The notes under the pieces: model-generated | What the model was told of the DNA's origin: nothing | Database searches by the model: none | The model's input: the letters and a program-made list of their open reading frames with translations, nothing else | Origin: Rugalucina vietnamica | Taxonomy: Eukaryota; Mollusca; Bivalvia; Lucinida; Lucinidae | Assembly (NCBI GenBank): GCA_964017185.1 | Contig: OZ024876.1 | Coordinates: 18,889,755-18,953,754, forward strand | DNA: 64,000 nt | Direction: 5' to 3' | Made by a program: the position numbers and the translations under genes | Shown here: piece by piece, positions 20,699 through 32,099 of the stretch | Numbering within the stretch: the first letter of the stretch is position 1 | Layout: each line of letters begins with the position of its first letter

Positions 20699-21061
20699 AT
20701 GGCCAGCTTCATCCTCTTATTTTTCCTGATCTACCAGGCTAGCTGCAGATTGTCCGACCATCAATGCGTGTGGCATTGCCTTTATAGCAAGCATCCCGAA
20801 GACGCCCAGTACTGCAAGATGTGCGCCAAAGATCCACCGATCACCTACCACATGTGTTGGGCAGCATGCTCACATACCGAGCAGTCGTTTGACTTATCGG
20901 CGATATGTGATGCCTGTTTCGAGGAGCGAACGAAGTTCATGCCATTCATGTGTCAGTCGGCGTGCAGGAGTCAGACATTTTTCACACCGAACATTGCCGT
21001 GTGCAAGGTCTGCAAAGAAACCGACATATTGTTATATCCTGATAAATATTCATCACGATAA
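20699..21061 (+). CDS. CRP2, small secreted cysteine-rich protein
   Basis: Encodes 120 residues. The signal peptide MASFILLFFLIYQASC is followed by a mature chain with six cysteine pairs: CVWHC, CKMC, CWAAC, CDAC, CQSAC, CKVC, spacers 11, 10, 12, 11, 12. About three quarters of mature residues match CRP3, and it keeps PPITYHMC, QSFDLSAICDACF and PNIAVCK. The cysteine scaffold is a threefold C-x3-C...C-x2-C repeat, which would suit three short helical hairpins held by disulfides (inference). No known family recognised. The tail TDILLYPDKYSSR is conserved in kind with CRP3. A MITE-P starts three bases after the stop codon, so it probably forms part of the 3' untranslated region. Confidence 0.85.
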   Translation: MASFILLFFLIYQASCRLSDHQCVWHCLYSKHPEDAQYCKMCAKDPPITYHMCWAACSHTEQSFDLSAICDACFEERTKFMPFMCQSACRSQTFFTPNIAVCKVCKETDILLYPDKYSSR

Positions 21062-21063
21062 CA

Positions 21064-21312
21064 TGCCAGTGTAATGTATACCCCCTTAAATAGCAAAATT
21101 GGGGTATGCAGGGGTGTACCTATTTTTCTTAGTTTTGCTCCAAAACAGATTGTGATTACTCGTTAGAACCGATGCGGCATTTCCAAAGTGTACCCACAAT
21201 TTGTGTTTTGAACAAAAATAAGAAAAATAACAAAATAGTTTACTAAATAAATTCAATTTCTACAACTTAAGAAAAATCTGTATCTCACAAGGGTGTGTTT
21301 TCGTAAAGTTCA
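21064..21312. mobile_element. MITE-P, degenerate copy
   Basis: 'gtaatgtatacccccttaa', 'ggggtatgcaggggtgtacc', 'tgctccaaaacagattgtg', then a decayed palindrome and 'tacccacaatttgtg'. It directly abuts the CRP2 stop codon. Confidence 0.65.
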
Positions 21313-21639
21313 CAGTGAGTTTTCAAACGAGAACGGTTCGGGTTTAGACTTTGAAAAGTTTAGTCAGTTAAAATCTATGTAAAATTCTATTGATATTATT
21401 TATGGCATGTATTTCAAAAACCTTCATGAAAGTTTGAGTTTGAAAATATTTGATTTGTGGTGGGTTTCCCTTCGGACTTCAAAATAATTTTTCCACTATT
21501 TACCAAGGAAGCTAATTTGACCTACCTAGCACACAATGGGTGCTAAATCGCTCATTGGGACCCCAGAAATGCCAAAAAATGTCCCCAAAGATAAATTCAA
21601 TTGCACTATGAAATAATGCATGGTTTACATGGCAACCAT
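21313..21639. other. Intergenic, nothing recognised
   Basis: No gene or shared repeat found. Confidence 0.35.
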
Positions 21640-22310
21640 TAACGCGATTCTTGAGCATTGTGGTGTACATACAAAGTTGACCATATTTCCACTGTTACTT
21701 ATAACAACTCTGGTACATCGGATCACTGGGGTAGAAATCCAATGCTCTAACCACTGAGCCAAAGAGTCGACTCCCTGACGCAGTATGTCAGAGATTGTAC
21801 TTACATGTATATGATTCATTGTATCATTGTATAATAGCTGTGCTATTAATAGACGCTACGCATCATGTGATCTGCTTACCCGACCTTCCAACCACGTCAT
21901 ATAATCTCGAATGAATGAGCGGTGCAATGGGACATAACACGCTCCCATTTCGAGAGAGTAATTATTTATGAGTACAAGAATGTCATTTTTATGACTGAAT
22001 GACTCAATTGGTCCATTTCCGACTAGCCCCCATCGTAAATAAGAAATGATGCATAGCCCATGTCCTTGATTGGATTCGAGCCCGGATCGTTATGGTAGAA
22101 ATCCAATGCACTAACCACTGAGCCAAAGAGTCGACTTTCTGACGCAGTATGTCAGAAATTTACACAGTAGTATTTATATGATACATTGTATCGAATAGCT
22201 GTGCTATTTATAGAAGCTACGCATCATGTGATCTGCCAACCCGACCTTCCTACCACGGCAGAAAAACTCGAATGAATGAGTGGTGCAATGGGACATAACA
22301 ATATTCGGAC
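21640..22310 (-). mobile_element. tRNA-derived SINE, two tandem units
   Basis: Read on the minus strand, 22170-22060 gives a tRNA-like head: 'CTCTTTGGCTCAGTGGTTAG' (A box), 'TGCATTGGATTTCTACC', and the B box GGGCTCGAATCC. A second unit at 21640-21960 repeats 'ctaaccactgagccaaagag', 'agctgtgctatt', 'gctacgcatcatgtgatctg' and 'ggtgcaatgggacataac', offset by about 370 bp. Confidence 0.65.
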
Positions 22311-22445
22311 ACTTGGTATAGTCCGATTTCACGCAGTGAGCCGTAAATGTACATTGTACTTTTAAGGTTTAGTCCATTCCTTGTTTAAGGTAAATCATCT
22401 TACCGATAGTTACTTGATAATGTATTATAATAACACCTTTCATTA

Positions 22446-22530
22446 CAAGTCTCTATAGCCGTGATTGTTAGCCTCCTGCCTTCAATCCCGGATGTTGCGG
22501 GTTTGAATCCCAGCGTTGAATTTTTTTTTC
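22446..22530 (+). repeat. tRNA-like sequence, probable SINE head
   Basis: 'tagccgtgattgttagcc' resembles an A box and 'gcgggtttgaatcccagc' is a B box, followed by a T run that would stop polymerase III. I cannot fold a clean cloverleaf, so I do not call a tRNA gene. Confidence 0.4.
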
Positions 22531-23027
22531 ATTATTTTTGTTTACAAATTATATTTATATTTTATAAATTATACAACTCATAACAAGGCCCGATAATTTC
22601 ATTGCCATGCGAAACATTCACTTTAGAATTGGAAACATCAGAAATCTGACCAGCGAAGGCATGCAGTCTATAACAGCATCCGAGTGGGAAAACTGCATGC
22701 GTCACGCCCTTGGTATTTAACGGCAATACTGGCAAATCGACATTGCCGTCGACAAAAGACAGGAGCCAATTGTCCTTTGCCTAGACAAGACCGACTCCGA
22801 GGCCGAATCCAGCGATTCAGACGAAATGGCGACTAAATTTCGCTGATTTGTATCTGCCAAAATGAAATGAATAAAATATTGCAAAACGAATAAAATATAA
22901 AAAATAAAATAAATAAAAAAAAAAATAATGATATAATCCAAAATAAAATAATTCTGTAGAAAAATCGAAAGCAAAATGTGTTTCAGAGAATGGCTTTTTC
23001 AGACCAAAAAAGAAAATTGGTTGAATG
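22531..23027. other. Intergenic, AT-rich
   Basis: No supported gene. A/T low complexity dominates 22860-22960. Confidence 0.35.
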
Positions 23028-23092
23028 GGATTCGAACACGAGACCTTCGTTTTTGCAATCAACTGCGCCACTGCGCCACGACTGCATATACT
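23028..23092 (-). repeat. tRNA-like sequence
   Basis: On the minus strand 'gtcgtggcgcagtggcgcag' (A box) and 'gtgttcgaatcccattc' (B box) are spaced as in a tRNA. The acceptor arms do not pair, so it is a SINE head or tRNA pseudogene. Confidence 0.45.
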
Positions 23093-23744
23093 TTAAAACA
23101 GATTAATAAATGTTTTACCGATATTCTGTTACAAAGGTAGGTAACTTCTTTCTTAAAAACGAACTTTTAACGCGCTTTACCGATTACAGTGGACTCGTCC
23201 TGGAGGTCATGGCTCAGGGGTCAAAATTTGTGCATAAAATTGTACTAAAACATGCGTGCTCATTGCAAATGTCATGTTCTGAATGAAGATGCTCATATTC
23301 ACTCATTTTTGAAAGAAAACTTTTCAAAATTTGAATATCGAAATAGAGAATTTTTATTTCAATTTTCGTTTTTCGATATTCGGACATTGAAGGCTTGCCA
23401 TTTATGTGCTAAAAATTGTACTAAATGCGTGCTATTTGCGAATATCATGTTTCCAATAAAGATTCTCATTGTTGAATGGAAACACATAAACCCAATCGAA
23501 TGCTGTTGGTTGGCTTTCTTTTGCATCAGAAACATGGTAATAAACGTGGTAATTACGTCAGTTTAACTTTATCAAGAAAACCTTTTTTTGTCGTGTAAAA
23601 TGGTAACGAGGCAATTTTTTTCGAAAACAATATATAGGCACGGACCTAACGTGTAAGTACCATAACAGTAATTGAATGCTTCTTCGCTATGAGCACTTTA
23701 CGCTTGACGTCAGCGAAAAACCCTGGCGCTCGAAAGAATAAATT
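23093..23744. other. Intergenic, short internal repeat
   Basis: Two segments near 23230-23330 and 23390-23470 share 'gtactaaa-atgcgtgct', 'gcaaat-tcatgtt' and 'aagatgctcat', suggesting an old local duplication. No gene seen. Confidence 0.35.
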
Positions 23745-24160
23745 ATTAAAGTTTGATCCTTTGGAAGCATTGCAAACGTTCAAAGGGAGGTACATGTAGA
23801 ATGTGTCATATTGCGCAATTTTGGGTACAGTACCCTCATCAGTGACCCTTTATAAACCGGCGACGATAGCCAGATAAATATATTGCAATTACAAGAATTA
23901 ACACAAGGTAAGAAAGGGGGTCAAATATTTAGAACATTGTTTAGAAGATGGCTCTAAACGTAAAATTTTAATACTCTGCAAAGAAAAAATAATATTATCT
24001 GCAATATGGATGATGTACGGGGAGACTTTTTACGGCCGTCCGGCACAACGCCAGCTGCAGTAATAAAATATAAAAGTTTGTTCCTTTGGAAGCAGTGCAA
24101 ACGTTCAAAGGGAGGTAGAATGTGTCATATTGCGGCAATTTTTAGTTTTCTTATGCTGTA
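23745..24160 (+). repeat. Repeat R, one copy and a partial second
   Basis: 'tttgatcctttggaagca', 'tgcgcaattttgggtac', 'ccctcatcagtgacc', 'aaaccggcgac' match R. A second start, 'gtttgttcctttggaagcag', lies at 24076. Confidence 0.6.
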
Positions 24161-24545
24161 GGTTGATAACTATCACCGGAGATGGTTGCTTTCACCAAAT
24201 CTCTTTCATGTAACCACTGTTAAGTTCTATTAAAATGTTACGTCCGATGACGTTGAAAAAAGTCGTTTCAGCAAAGAATGCAGCGATCAATTGTTTATGG
24301 ACAAATATTGTGTATGGCGTTTAGATTCACGACATTATGTTTTTTTTTGTATGCTTCATGGTACCTTTAAATCAGTTTAAAGCAAATGATAACCGATATA
24401 AATCGTTGCGTTATTAAAGTCCGTCAATATAGATTGCTTACATGTAAACATATTAAGTTACATTGCAAGTAAATACAACTTTTAGATATCAATTTAGCCT
24501 ATGTTGTGAAGTTGTGGAAAATACAAGTATCTTGGTGTCGCGAAG
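24161..24545. other. Intergenic, nothing recognised
   Basis: AT-rich, no gene or shared repeat. Confidence 0.35.
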
Positions 24546-24640
24546 TTTTTGCGCAATATAGTCCATACCATCTCCCTTTGAATGTTTTACTGCTTCCACA
24601 GGATCAAACCATTATATTTTATCCAAAATGCGAGGAAAAA
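24546..24640 (-). repeat. Repeat R, inverted partial copy
   Basis: Reverse complement of the R start: 'ccatctccctttgaatg', 'ttttactgcttccacagg', 'atcaaaccattatatttta'. Confidence 0.55.
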
Positions 24641-24767
24641 TTTTCTTGATCAGTAAAAAAACAATTAACCATTTGTTTAGCAGAATTAGGAATCCACTTA
24701 CAAATACATTTATTTGATTATACGGTACTTCCGATTTTGACTTACTCGTGCGCAGTACGTGATTGGT

Positions 24768-25043
24768 TTTGAAAACTTGCCCATGCAATTAACAGAGAAT
24801 TTTTTAGCTTTAAAAAATGAAAATTTTCATCAGAAAAAAATTGATATTTTTAATAGTTTTGCTCAAAACATTGATTGTGGGTACACGTTAGAACCGCCTC
24901 GCCGAGGCGATTCTAACGAGTACCCACAATCTATGTTTTGAAGCAAAAATAAGACAAACAGGTATACCCCTGCATACCCCAGTTTTGCTTAATAAAAGTG
25001 GGGTTCAAGGGGGTATATATCACACGGACACGTTTTCCTGATG
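24768..25043. mobile_element. MITE-P, nearly complete copy
   Basis: From 'GAAAACTTGCCCATGCAATT' to 'CGGACACGTTTTCCTGATG', with a clear palindrome GAACCGCCTCGCCGAGGCGATTC flanked by GTGGGTAC / GTACCCAC. Confidence 0.75.
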
Positions 25044-25560
25044 AGTACATAATAGTACACCATGCTAAATTTTGTACGCATAATTAGGTCGAAACCCGTT
25101 ACATATTTATATTAAAATAAGAATGATAGGCTATTGGAATAAAATTTTAATACGTAAACATACAAAATATACATATCTGCTGTACCAAACCCTCCATACC
25201 ATTTTAACGCCCAAAATGGATTTGATTTATTGAAAATATTCTGACCGATGTCGGACGTAATGATAAATGATTTGGCTAAATCAGAACCTTGCCTTATCAA
25301 CTTTACCGGAATTAAATGACCAGTATTAAGATACGCCCATCTTACTGAATCAAGTATGGGCAAAATAACAACACCTTTAACAAAGACCGCATTGAACTCG
25401 TGCATTAACTAATATTGCCTAGCAACCTGTAACTTACCATGGCAAGATTTGGTACCTGCAACTTTAAGCTACCAATTGAATCTGGGCGTTGGTACATGTA
25501 TTATACCAATATTGATTATATGAAAATGTAATAAACCTCGGCGATGAGTACCATTACTAG
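25044..25560. other. Intergenic, nothing recognised
   Basis: No supported gene. 'ttgcctagcaacc' near 25411 resembles an RFX X-box half but stands alone. Confidence 0.3.
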
Positions 25561-25720
25561 ATTGAGTGCGAATACTTCTGTAGCTCGTTTCACGACACTC
25601 TCTTAGGACATATCTTATCTTATGATCAAGACTAATCTTAGGAGTGACTTATGATCTATCTTAACGGTAAGACTTATCTTATGTTTGAAGTTGTGACTTG
25701 CTCATAAGGTTTATCTCATT
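25561..25720 (-). repeat. SINE 3' part, minus strand
   Basis: 'ctcgtttcacgacactc' and 'aggacatatcttatcttatg' are the reverse complement of the tail of the SINEs at 10508 and 30893 ('aagataagatatgtc...cgtttcgtgaa'). Confidence 0.45.
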
Positions 25721-25789
25721 TCAAGGTCAAACACACCAAACAGTTAGTTTCAAGTATGTTACATCATAGAATTTCGGGCACGACTCAAA

Positions 25790-26618
25790 ATGTACAGCAC
25801 CTAAATCTCCTCATTTATCACCTGAAAACGAAAATTCTGTAGATTCTATAGATTCTATATGTGAAAGTCCTATACAGACGTCTACATCCGAGAACTCAAG
25901 ACCTGAAGCTAAGTTTCTTAAACGGGGCATTCATCTCGCCAACCTTAATATTAGACATCTCAAACCCAAACCCGATGAAATCAAAATAATGTTAAGCAGC
26001 TCAAATGGCATTGATGTTCTTGGCACATGCGAAACTTTCCTTAATAGCTCGATACCTGGCGATGTACTATCCGTAGCAAGTTACACTTTCGAACGTAAAG
26101 ATAGGCCCGATCGAGATGGTGGAGGTGTTCTTATATACATTAGCAATCATTTACATTACATTCGCAGGTATGATCTTGAAGCATCTGATATTGAAAGTAT
26201 TTGGATTGAAATACAAACGAGAAACAGTAAATCATTTCTAGTTTGCTCTGTTTATCGACCACCTGACTCAGTGTCGGAGTGGTATAACAATTTCTCGATT
26301 CAAATTGAAAAAGCAGTTGCAGTTATGAACGAAATTTACGTAATGGGTGACTTGAATGTAGACATTCAAAATCAAACGTTAACTAACAACAAATGGAAAC
26401 ACATTGTAGAGCTTAACGACCTGCACCAACTTATTAGTGAGCCAACTAGAATAACAGCACGTTCTGAAACCATCATAGATTATTTATATGCATCGAGACC
26501 AGAAAACATCACAGAAGTTTTTGTACCAAAAATCGCTGTCAGCGATCACTGCCCCATATATAACACCCGCTGCACATCCAAACGTCAGTATAAAAGGCAT
26601 ACTCACAAAGAAATCTAA
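25790..26618 (+). pseudogene. LINE endonuclease domain
   Basis: The frame is open from about 25790, earlier than the first ATG at 25989. It shows LANLNIRHLKPK, IDVLGTCETFLN (first active-site region, E present), GGGVLIYISN, IESIWIEI, VCSVYRPP, VMGDLNVDI (catalytic D and N) and VSDHCPIY (catalytic SDH). This is the target-nicking endonuclease that starts LINE insertion. The frame ends early at 26618, followed by stops before the transcriptase. Confidence 0.8.
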
Positions 26619-27118
26619 TATCGCTGTTTTAAAAAGTTTAATGAAGAACAATTTTGCGATGATTTAGCGACCTACAAGTGTCCCAAATAGACACAGATCA
26701 CAATTTCAAAATTTGGAGTGAGTTATTTATCAAAACATTAATCAAACATGCCCAAATAAAGTCGAAGCGAGTGAAACATGATAGTCAGCCAGATTGGTTA
26801 ACTGAAGATATAAAAAATGCAATAAAAACTCGTGATGCATATCATAAACATAAAAACTGGAGCCAGTATACAGCTGTAAAGTCTGGCGTAATAAGACTTC
26901 TACACTAATTCGTAAGGCTAAAAAAGATTTATTTTCGAAATCAATTGCAGAAAATAAAACCAACTCATAAATTTTATGGAAACATGTTAAAAACCTGATG
27001 GAACCAACCCGTGACAACATCTTACCGCAATCAATAAAAACCAATGATTCCCACATAGATACGCCTTCTGGTATAATAAACGAACTGAACAAATACTTTT
27101 CCAGCATAAGCAATCTAG

Positions 27119-27318
27119 ACCGGTTGCTTTATTTGCATCCAATGACTTGATAATACGCTGTAGTTCGGGTAATTTCATTTATGGTATTACGAAAGTCACA
27201 TTAGGTGGTAACTTCTCATTAACATAGTCGTTAAGTTTTGAAAAATCGAAAGGTATATAGTCGTTAAGTTTTGAAAAATCGAAAGGTATATCCTCATAAT
27301 TGTATTCTTCTTTTAATT
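27119..27318 (-). other. Inverted segment inside the LINE
   Basis: The linker between endonuclease and transcriptase reads correctly only on the minus strand here: PFDFSKLNDY, EKLPP, MKLPELQRIIKSLDANKATG, LD. The plus-strand frame resumes after the breakpoint with DGISARLIKSI. Both junctions fall within a few bases of matching codons, so this is a clean local inversion rather than a second insertion. Confidence 0.75.
27224..27289. repeat. 33-bp tandem duplication in the inverted LINE segment
   Basis: The unit that begins ATAGTCGTTAAGTTTTGAAA is present twice without a mismatch (27224-27256, 27257-27289). It equals eleven codons. Confidence 0.9.
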
Positions 27319-27479
27319 GACGGCATCAGTGCAAGGCTAATCAAGTCTATAGCTCATACAATTTCGCCATCTCTCCTGCAAATTATCAACATAAGCATAT
27401 CCACTGGTCAATTCCCTAAAGTTAGCGAAACTCATACCGATCCACAAAAGCGGAGCAAAGGATGATCCGGCTAAATACC

Positions 27480-28796
27480 GACCTATTTCAATACTTTCTG
27501 TCTTGTCAAAAATAATTGAAAAACATGTCACAAAACATCTGTTTGCATACTTGAATAAATACAAAATTCTGCATACATCTCAATCAGGTTTCCGCAAAAA
27601 TCACTCATGCAATACGGCTTTAAATTGCAATAAATTTGATTGACAGATGGCTGAAAAATATCGACAAAGGTGAAATAAATGGAGCTGTGTTTTTCGATTT
27701 GCGTAAGGCTTTTGATGGTGTAGACCACGATCTGCTTATAAGGAAACTGGCAGCATACAAATTTAGCGAGAAATCACTCAGTTGGATTAAAACATATATT
27801 ACAAACAGAAAGCAGTGTATTGTTGATAATAGCCTAACATCGTCCATGCAAACCGTAAAATCCGGCGTCCCACAGGGATCGGTTTAAGGCCCTGTTCTAT
27901 TCTTACTATTTGTAAACGACATGCCATTATTCATAACAGAGGCATATGTTGAGATATATGCAGATGCCACTACGGTACATACTTCATCTAAAGACACTAA
28001 AGTTATAAAATCTAAACTCCATGTCTCTTCAAACGATTTCAAGCATTATTGCATCAAAAATAAAATGTATGTTCATTTAGGAAAAACATTCTTTATGCTT
28101 ATAGGCTCCCGACAAAATATTTCTTTGAGCGAGTCAATACAAATTTATGGCGATAACGAATTAATTAGAGAAGTGGAAAATCAAACACTTCTTGGTATTA
28201 CGATCGACAAACATTTGACTTGGGACCAACAAACAGATATAGTAACTTTGAACATAACTCGCAGAATTACCTTACTGAAATTGCTTTCTAAATATGTCGG
28301 AAAACAAAGTCTCAATCAGTACTACAACTCTTATATCTTAGCCATATTTGATTTTGGCTGCATGATATGGGGACGTTGTTCCGATGCACATACAAACAGA
28401 CTATTAAAACTGCAAAAACGTGCTGCCCGTATCATTCTTCAGGCAGACATAATGACGCCATCCAAGTCTATGTTTAAAGAACTACAATGGTTATCCTTTC
28501 CTAAAAGAATCAAATACCATATCTGTATCATGATGTACAAAACGCTAACCGACATGGCACCTGATTATATGTCGGAGCTCTTCAAAAAAGCGCATGAAAC
28601 ACATGGCAGAAATCTACGATCAGCTAATAACGATATGCTTAAAGTCCCATTTTCTCATACACGTTATAACGATCGATCATTCGCCATTCAGGGTGCAAAA
28701 GTATGGAACTCGCTTCCTCTAGACATTCGCAAATTGCCATCTCTAACTAGTTTCAAACATAATGTCAAGAAACATCTCCTCCAACTTGAAGACTGA
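27480..28796 (+). pseudogene. LINE reverse transcriptase and C-terminal part
   Basis: Order seen: ALVKIIEKHVTKHL-like lead, SQSGFRKNHSC, the first palm block AVFFDLRKAFDGVDH (catalytic D), SWIKTYITNRKQC, SGVPQGSV with LFLLFVNDMP after a break, then IYADATTV. The last should be YADD, so the second catalytic aspartate is replaced by alanine. The thumb/C-terminal part follows: LLGITIDKHLTW, FDFGCMIWG, LLKLQKRAARIIL, and VWNSLPLDIRKLPSLTSFK. It ends at a stop at 28796. Enzyme activity is not expected. Confidence 0.8.
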
Positions 28797-29749
28797 TTTT
28801 GAAGTAAATGTCCTAACAATAAATTATTGATAGACTAAGGTCGTTAAGATTCAGGTTTCTATTAAATTCCTGCCTCATCACTCTTCAAGCCCCCTCTCTC
28901 TCGGGATTGTACGTTTTACTCGAGGCATAAATGTTCCTTAAGAAAACACCCGTTCTCATGGGGGTTTATCCTAACACCCCGGTGAGTGCTCTATGGCTTT
29001 AACATGCTTAGAGCCGAGTGATTTGGGGACATGTCTTGTGGTCTGTGCACTCATCAAACATTTATATCAATTCCGTTCAAACCTACTTAGACCAGGTCTG
29101 CAGTTATGCAAGTTGTACACATCTAAGTATATTTTAATTTTCTAATTTAAGTTAAAAAGGCATTCTACTTCGTTTTAACAGGCGTTTATTCAGTTCAATA
29201 AAACATTTTATATGCGTGTCAGAAACGACCTAGGTAGGGAAAGCCCAATCAGACAGTTTTCTGACACGCACATTCAGTTTAATTGTCGTTTTCATATTAT
29301 TCACTCATCTTAACACCTTTAATGAATTATATAAAATTTTAACTCAGTATTGCTCTCTGTTTTATAAATATTTTCACCATGTTTTCATTTTAGATTAATT
29401 TATTAATTCAAGAAGCTTTTCCCATTTAAAAGCATAAATTTTAAAGCACATTAGGATTTCTCTATCAGTTTAAGGTAAATTCACAACAAATATTTTAACT
29501 TTTAAGCCGAATGTCTTAAGCACATATGCATTATTTTATCAATGTCAGAGATCTACTCATATCCTGTTTCCTAGACTTATTTTAAAACGTATGTATATAT
29601 TGTACAGATTTTCAATCTTTTTTGTTCTATTGTTCTGTTTTAGTTGCAGAGGACCATATGTTAGATAAGTAATTTTATTTGCTTAATATGCCATCCTCTT
29701 AAAATAAAGAATTTATAATAATAATAATAATAATTATTATTATTATTGA

Positions 29750-29840
29750 TTTAATATTGGTGATAGCTTAGTGGATTTATGTAAGTAATTAAATGAGTAT
29801 TCTTGCCATAAAATGAACCAGGCGATCCGAGATCGAATTC
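29750..29840 (+). repeat. tRNA-like SINE head
   Basis: 'gtgatagcttagtgg' (A-box-like) and 'ggcgatccgagatcgaattc' (B-box-like) resemble the head of the SINE at 30893, but the body is absent. Confidence 0.4.
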
Positions 29841-30892
29841 ATTTTTCTCTCTTTTTTCTTTTCTTTTTTTTTTTCTTAAAAAAAGTTTCTGTTTCAATAT
29901 AAATGCATATACTTAAATCTACCAACTGTTTTATTGTAATGCTTTAGACTATTTCGTCTGCAAATCGAAACCAAATCTCTTTAACACCAGTTTTTGCCTT
30001 ATACACTGTAAAATAAACCGCCGATCTGTTTATCAAAGCCCTGTTCCGATTTGGGGAAATATAGTTAATTTGCTATATTGGACTTTGTTCTAGTTATACT
30101 CGCAATTACAGCTCATGATGTTTGCAGTTAAAATAAAAATTGGACCCATTGGGGCCCTGAGAAATAATAGATGGGCTGCTTGTACCGCTACAAGCAAAGC
30201 TTATACGCTACTGACTGGCCATCTGATTAGGCTACTGGTTAAACGCTCAGGTCTGAGCCTGCCTAGAAACCGTGGTAAAACCAAACCATACATACACATA
30301 AGCCTTACTTTGGTACTTTATACTGAGTCAAACACAACGCATCACGATTATGGCGTATTTTCTCATTTCAACGAAATGCAAGACAGTCTACCATACATTT
30401 GCTGGTCAGCAATCGCCTATGAATTAATAGGGTACAAAAGTGTTTGGTTTTCAGAATATGGGCCATTGAGCTCTAATGAGATTGTCCAAAGCAATTATTT
30501 TGGTGGCATGCGCCTCCTGAGAAATTCTGAAATTCAGTTTTAATACAAATTGATTCCTTTTGGATCGTGAAAATGATTAAGTTTTTTTTCTTGCGACGCA
30601 TAATACAGAAAGTTGTTAGATGTGTCAATCGCCCGGCACAATATAATCCAGTGAAAATAAAGTCTATTTGAATAACATAACAAATAAACCGATGTTGCGT
30701 TATGAGTTTGGCTGAGTATATTTGAAGCACGTTTTTGATGACATGACATCCTAATTTGGTATGAACGTCCCATGAAATAGAGGCAACGTCTCTGTATGAA
30801 TATAGCTGTTGACTGGAGGCATTCAAGATTAACTCAAACAAACTAACTAAAAATAAAATGTATTCTATTGGCGTTTATCAATACTGAACCAA
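29841..30892. other. Intergenic, one unassigned open frame
   Basis: A 142-codon frame at 30115-30543 has no recognisable domain, no splice or promoter context and an unremarkable composition. I treat it as unsupported. A pyrimidine tract lies at 29845-29880. Confidence 0.35.
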
Positions 30893-31160
30893 TGACTCGG
30901 TGGCTCAGTGGTAAGCTATGTTGTCTTCTGTCCAGGCGATCCGAGTTCGAATACAGTCTAGGTGATATTATGTTGTTTTTAACCCTCACATCAACACTCC
31001 CGCCATTTTTAGTTTAATATTAAAGAAGATCAATCATAAGTCGTATCCTATTGTTAGGACTAAAGTTAGGGCATCTTAAGGATGAGACATATCTTAAGTA
31101 CTAAGTTCAAACTTAAGATAAGATGTGTCTTAAAATGCTTTGTGAAACGAGCCCCTGCAA
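30893..31160 (+). mobile_element. tRNA-derived SINE, copy 2
   Basis: A box 'TCGGTGGCTCAGTGGTAAGC', B box GAGTTCGAATAC, body 'gttgtttttaaccctcacatc', tail with diverged repeats of 'cttaagataagatgtgtctt' and 'gaaacgagcccctg'. It is better preserved than the copy at 10508. Confidence 0.7.
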
Positions 31161-31379
31161 TACAAGGAGAAGACTTGTATCTGTTTTATTATGAAGACCG
31201 CACATGCTGAAATTTCAAAATTTAAAGAAATGTAAGGATGCAAAATGTCATGAAAATTTAAGCAAATGTATGGGCATAATGAAACAGTTTGATTCAAGAT
31301 TTATTATTAGCTCAACTGCACGAAGCATAGAGCTATTGCAGTCACCCCGGTCGTCCACGTTCCCGTTCCCGTGCGCGTC

Positions 31380-32050
31380 ACACTTGCGTTTAAGTTTTCT
31401 ACAAGTCCATATCTTGACAACCACTCATCAGAAAGCATTCATACTCGGACCATAGATACTCTGTAGGGTTAGCTTTCATTCCATGGCATAGGGCCCCTGG
31501 GTCCAGGCAAATGGGTGGGGCTGGAGGTTAAAATCTAGAACAACTTCAAAAATGACCATTCTTGCGTTTAAGTTTTCTAGACAACCTTCCATCAGAAAGC
31601 ATTGATACTTCGGCCATTGACACCCTGTAGGGTCGGCTTTCATTCCATGGCATCGCATTCCTTGGTCTATGCCAGGGGGGTCGGGCTAGAGGTTGAAATC
31701 TAGAACACCATTAATAATAATGGCTTTTCTGTGATATAGTATTCTAGAAGTCTATATCTTGAAAACCTTTTATCGAGGGGTTTTCATACTCGGACCATAG
31801 GTACCATGTAGGGTTGAGTTTCATTTCATGGATTCGAATTTCTGTGTCCATGCCTGGGAGGTGGGGCTAGAGGTTAAAAACTAGAACACTGAAAAATATA
31901 TGTACTGCTGTGTAACTTTTACAAGGAGTCTATATTTTGAGAACAACATAATGTGTTCATTTCTAACACTTTAGGTTCCATGACATCGGTCGGACCTCTG
32001 GGTCAGAGTCAGGGGGTGGGGCTAGAGGTCAAAATCTAGAACTCTCTGAT
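31380..32050 (+). repeat. Tandem repeat, four units of about 150-180 bp
   Basis: Units begin near 31385, 31560, 31728 and 31900. Each has 'aagttttctagaa-gtc', 'gtagggtt', 'ttcattccatgg', and ends 'ggtggggctagaggttaaaa' plus 'tctagaac'. Similarity falls from first to last. Confidence 0.7.
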
Positions 32051-32099
32051 TTTTTTTTTATTTCTTAATAGAAACAACTTAGGTTGATGGTTGGTCATT

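Larger units (their letters stand above)
18316..21061 (+). repeat. Segmental duplication, block A (carries CRP2)
   Basis: Matches 42405-44594 in the same order: 'tctaggaatcctcg', 'ctctatgattcattgactag', a diverged Penelope-like tail (18600-18780), 'ctattgactgggatatcaa', 'gaccaaccagagtccagc', 'ggccacagtttcagaaaacc', 'gacaccaagtagccatcag', and then the CRP exon. Block A differs by a G2 MITE (19654-19865) and a tandem partial exon copy. Confidence 0.8.
25740..29745 (+). mobile_element. LINE, Jockey/CR1-like, decayed
   Basis: Contains an apurinic-type endonuclease, a reverse transcriptase and a C-terminal region in that order on the plus strand, then a 3' untranslated stretch that ends in an ATA/ATT microsatellite after 'aataaagaatttataata' (29703). 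No ORF1 recognised. The element has several frame breaks, a 200-bp internal inversion and a missing catalytic aspartate, so it is dead. The clade call rests on overall sequence character and is uncertain among Jockey, CR1 and L2. Confidence 0.8.

Noticed and set aside
22446-22530. Functional tRNA gene
   Set aside because: A and B boxes are present but I could not close an acceptor stem or place an anticodon; a SINE head or tRNA relic is more likely. The same applies to 23028-23092 and 52785-52905.
30115-30543. 142-codon open frame on the plus strand
   Set aside because: No domain, no signal peptide, no splice or promoter context and no repeat copy elsewhere; plausible as a chance frame.
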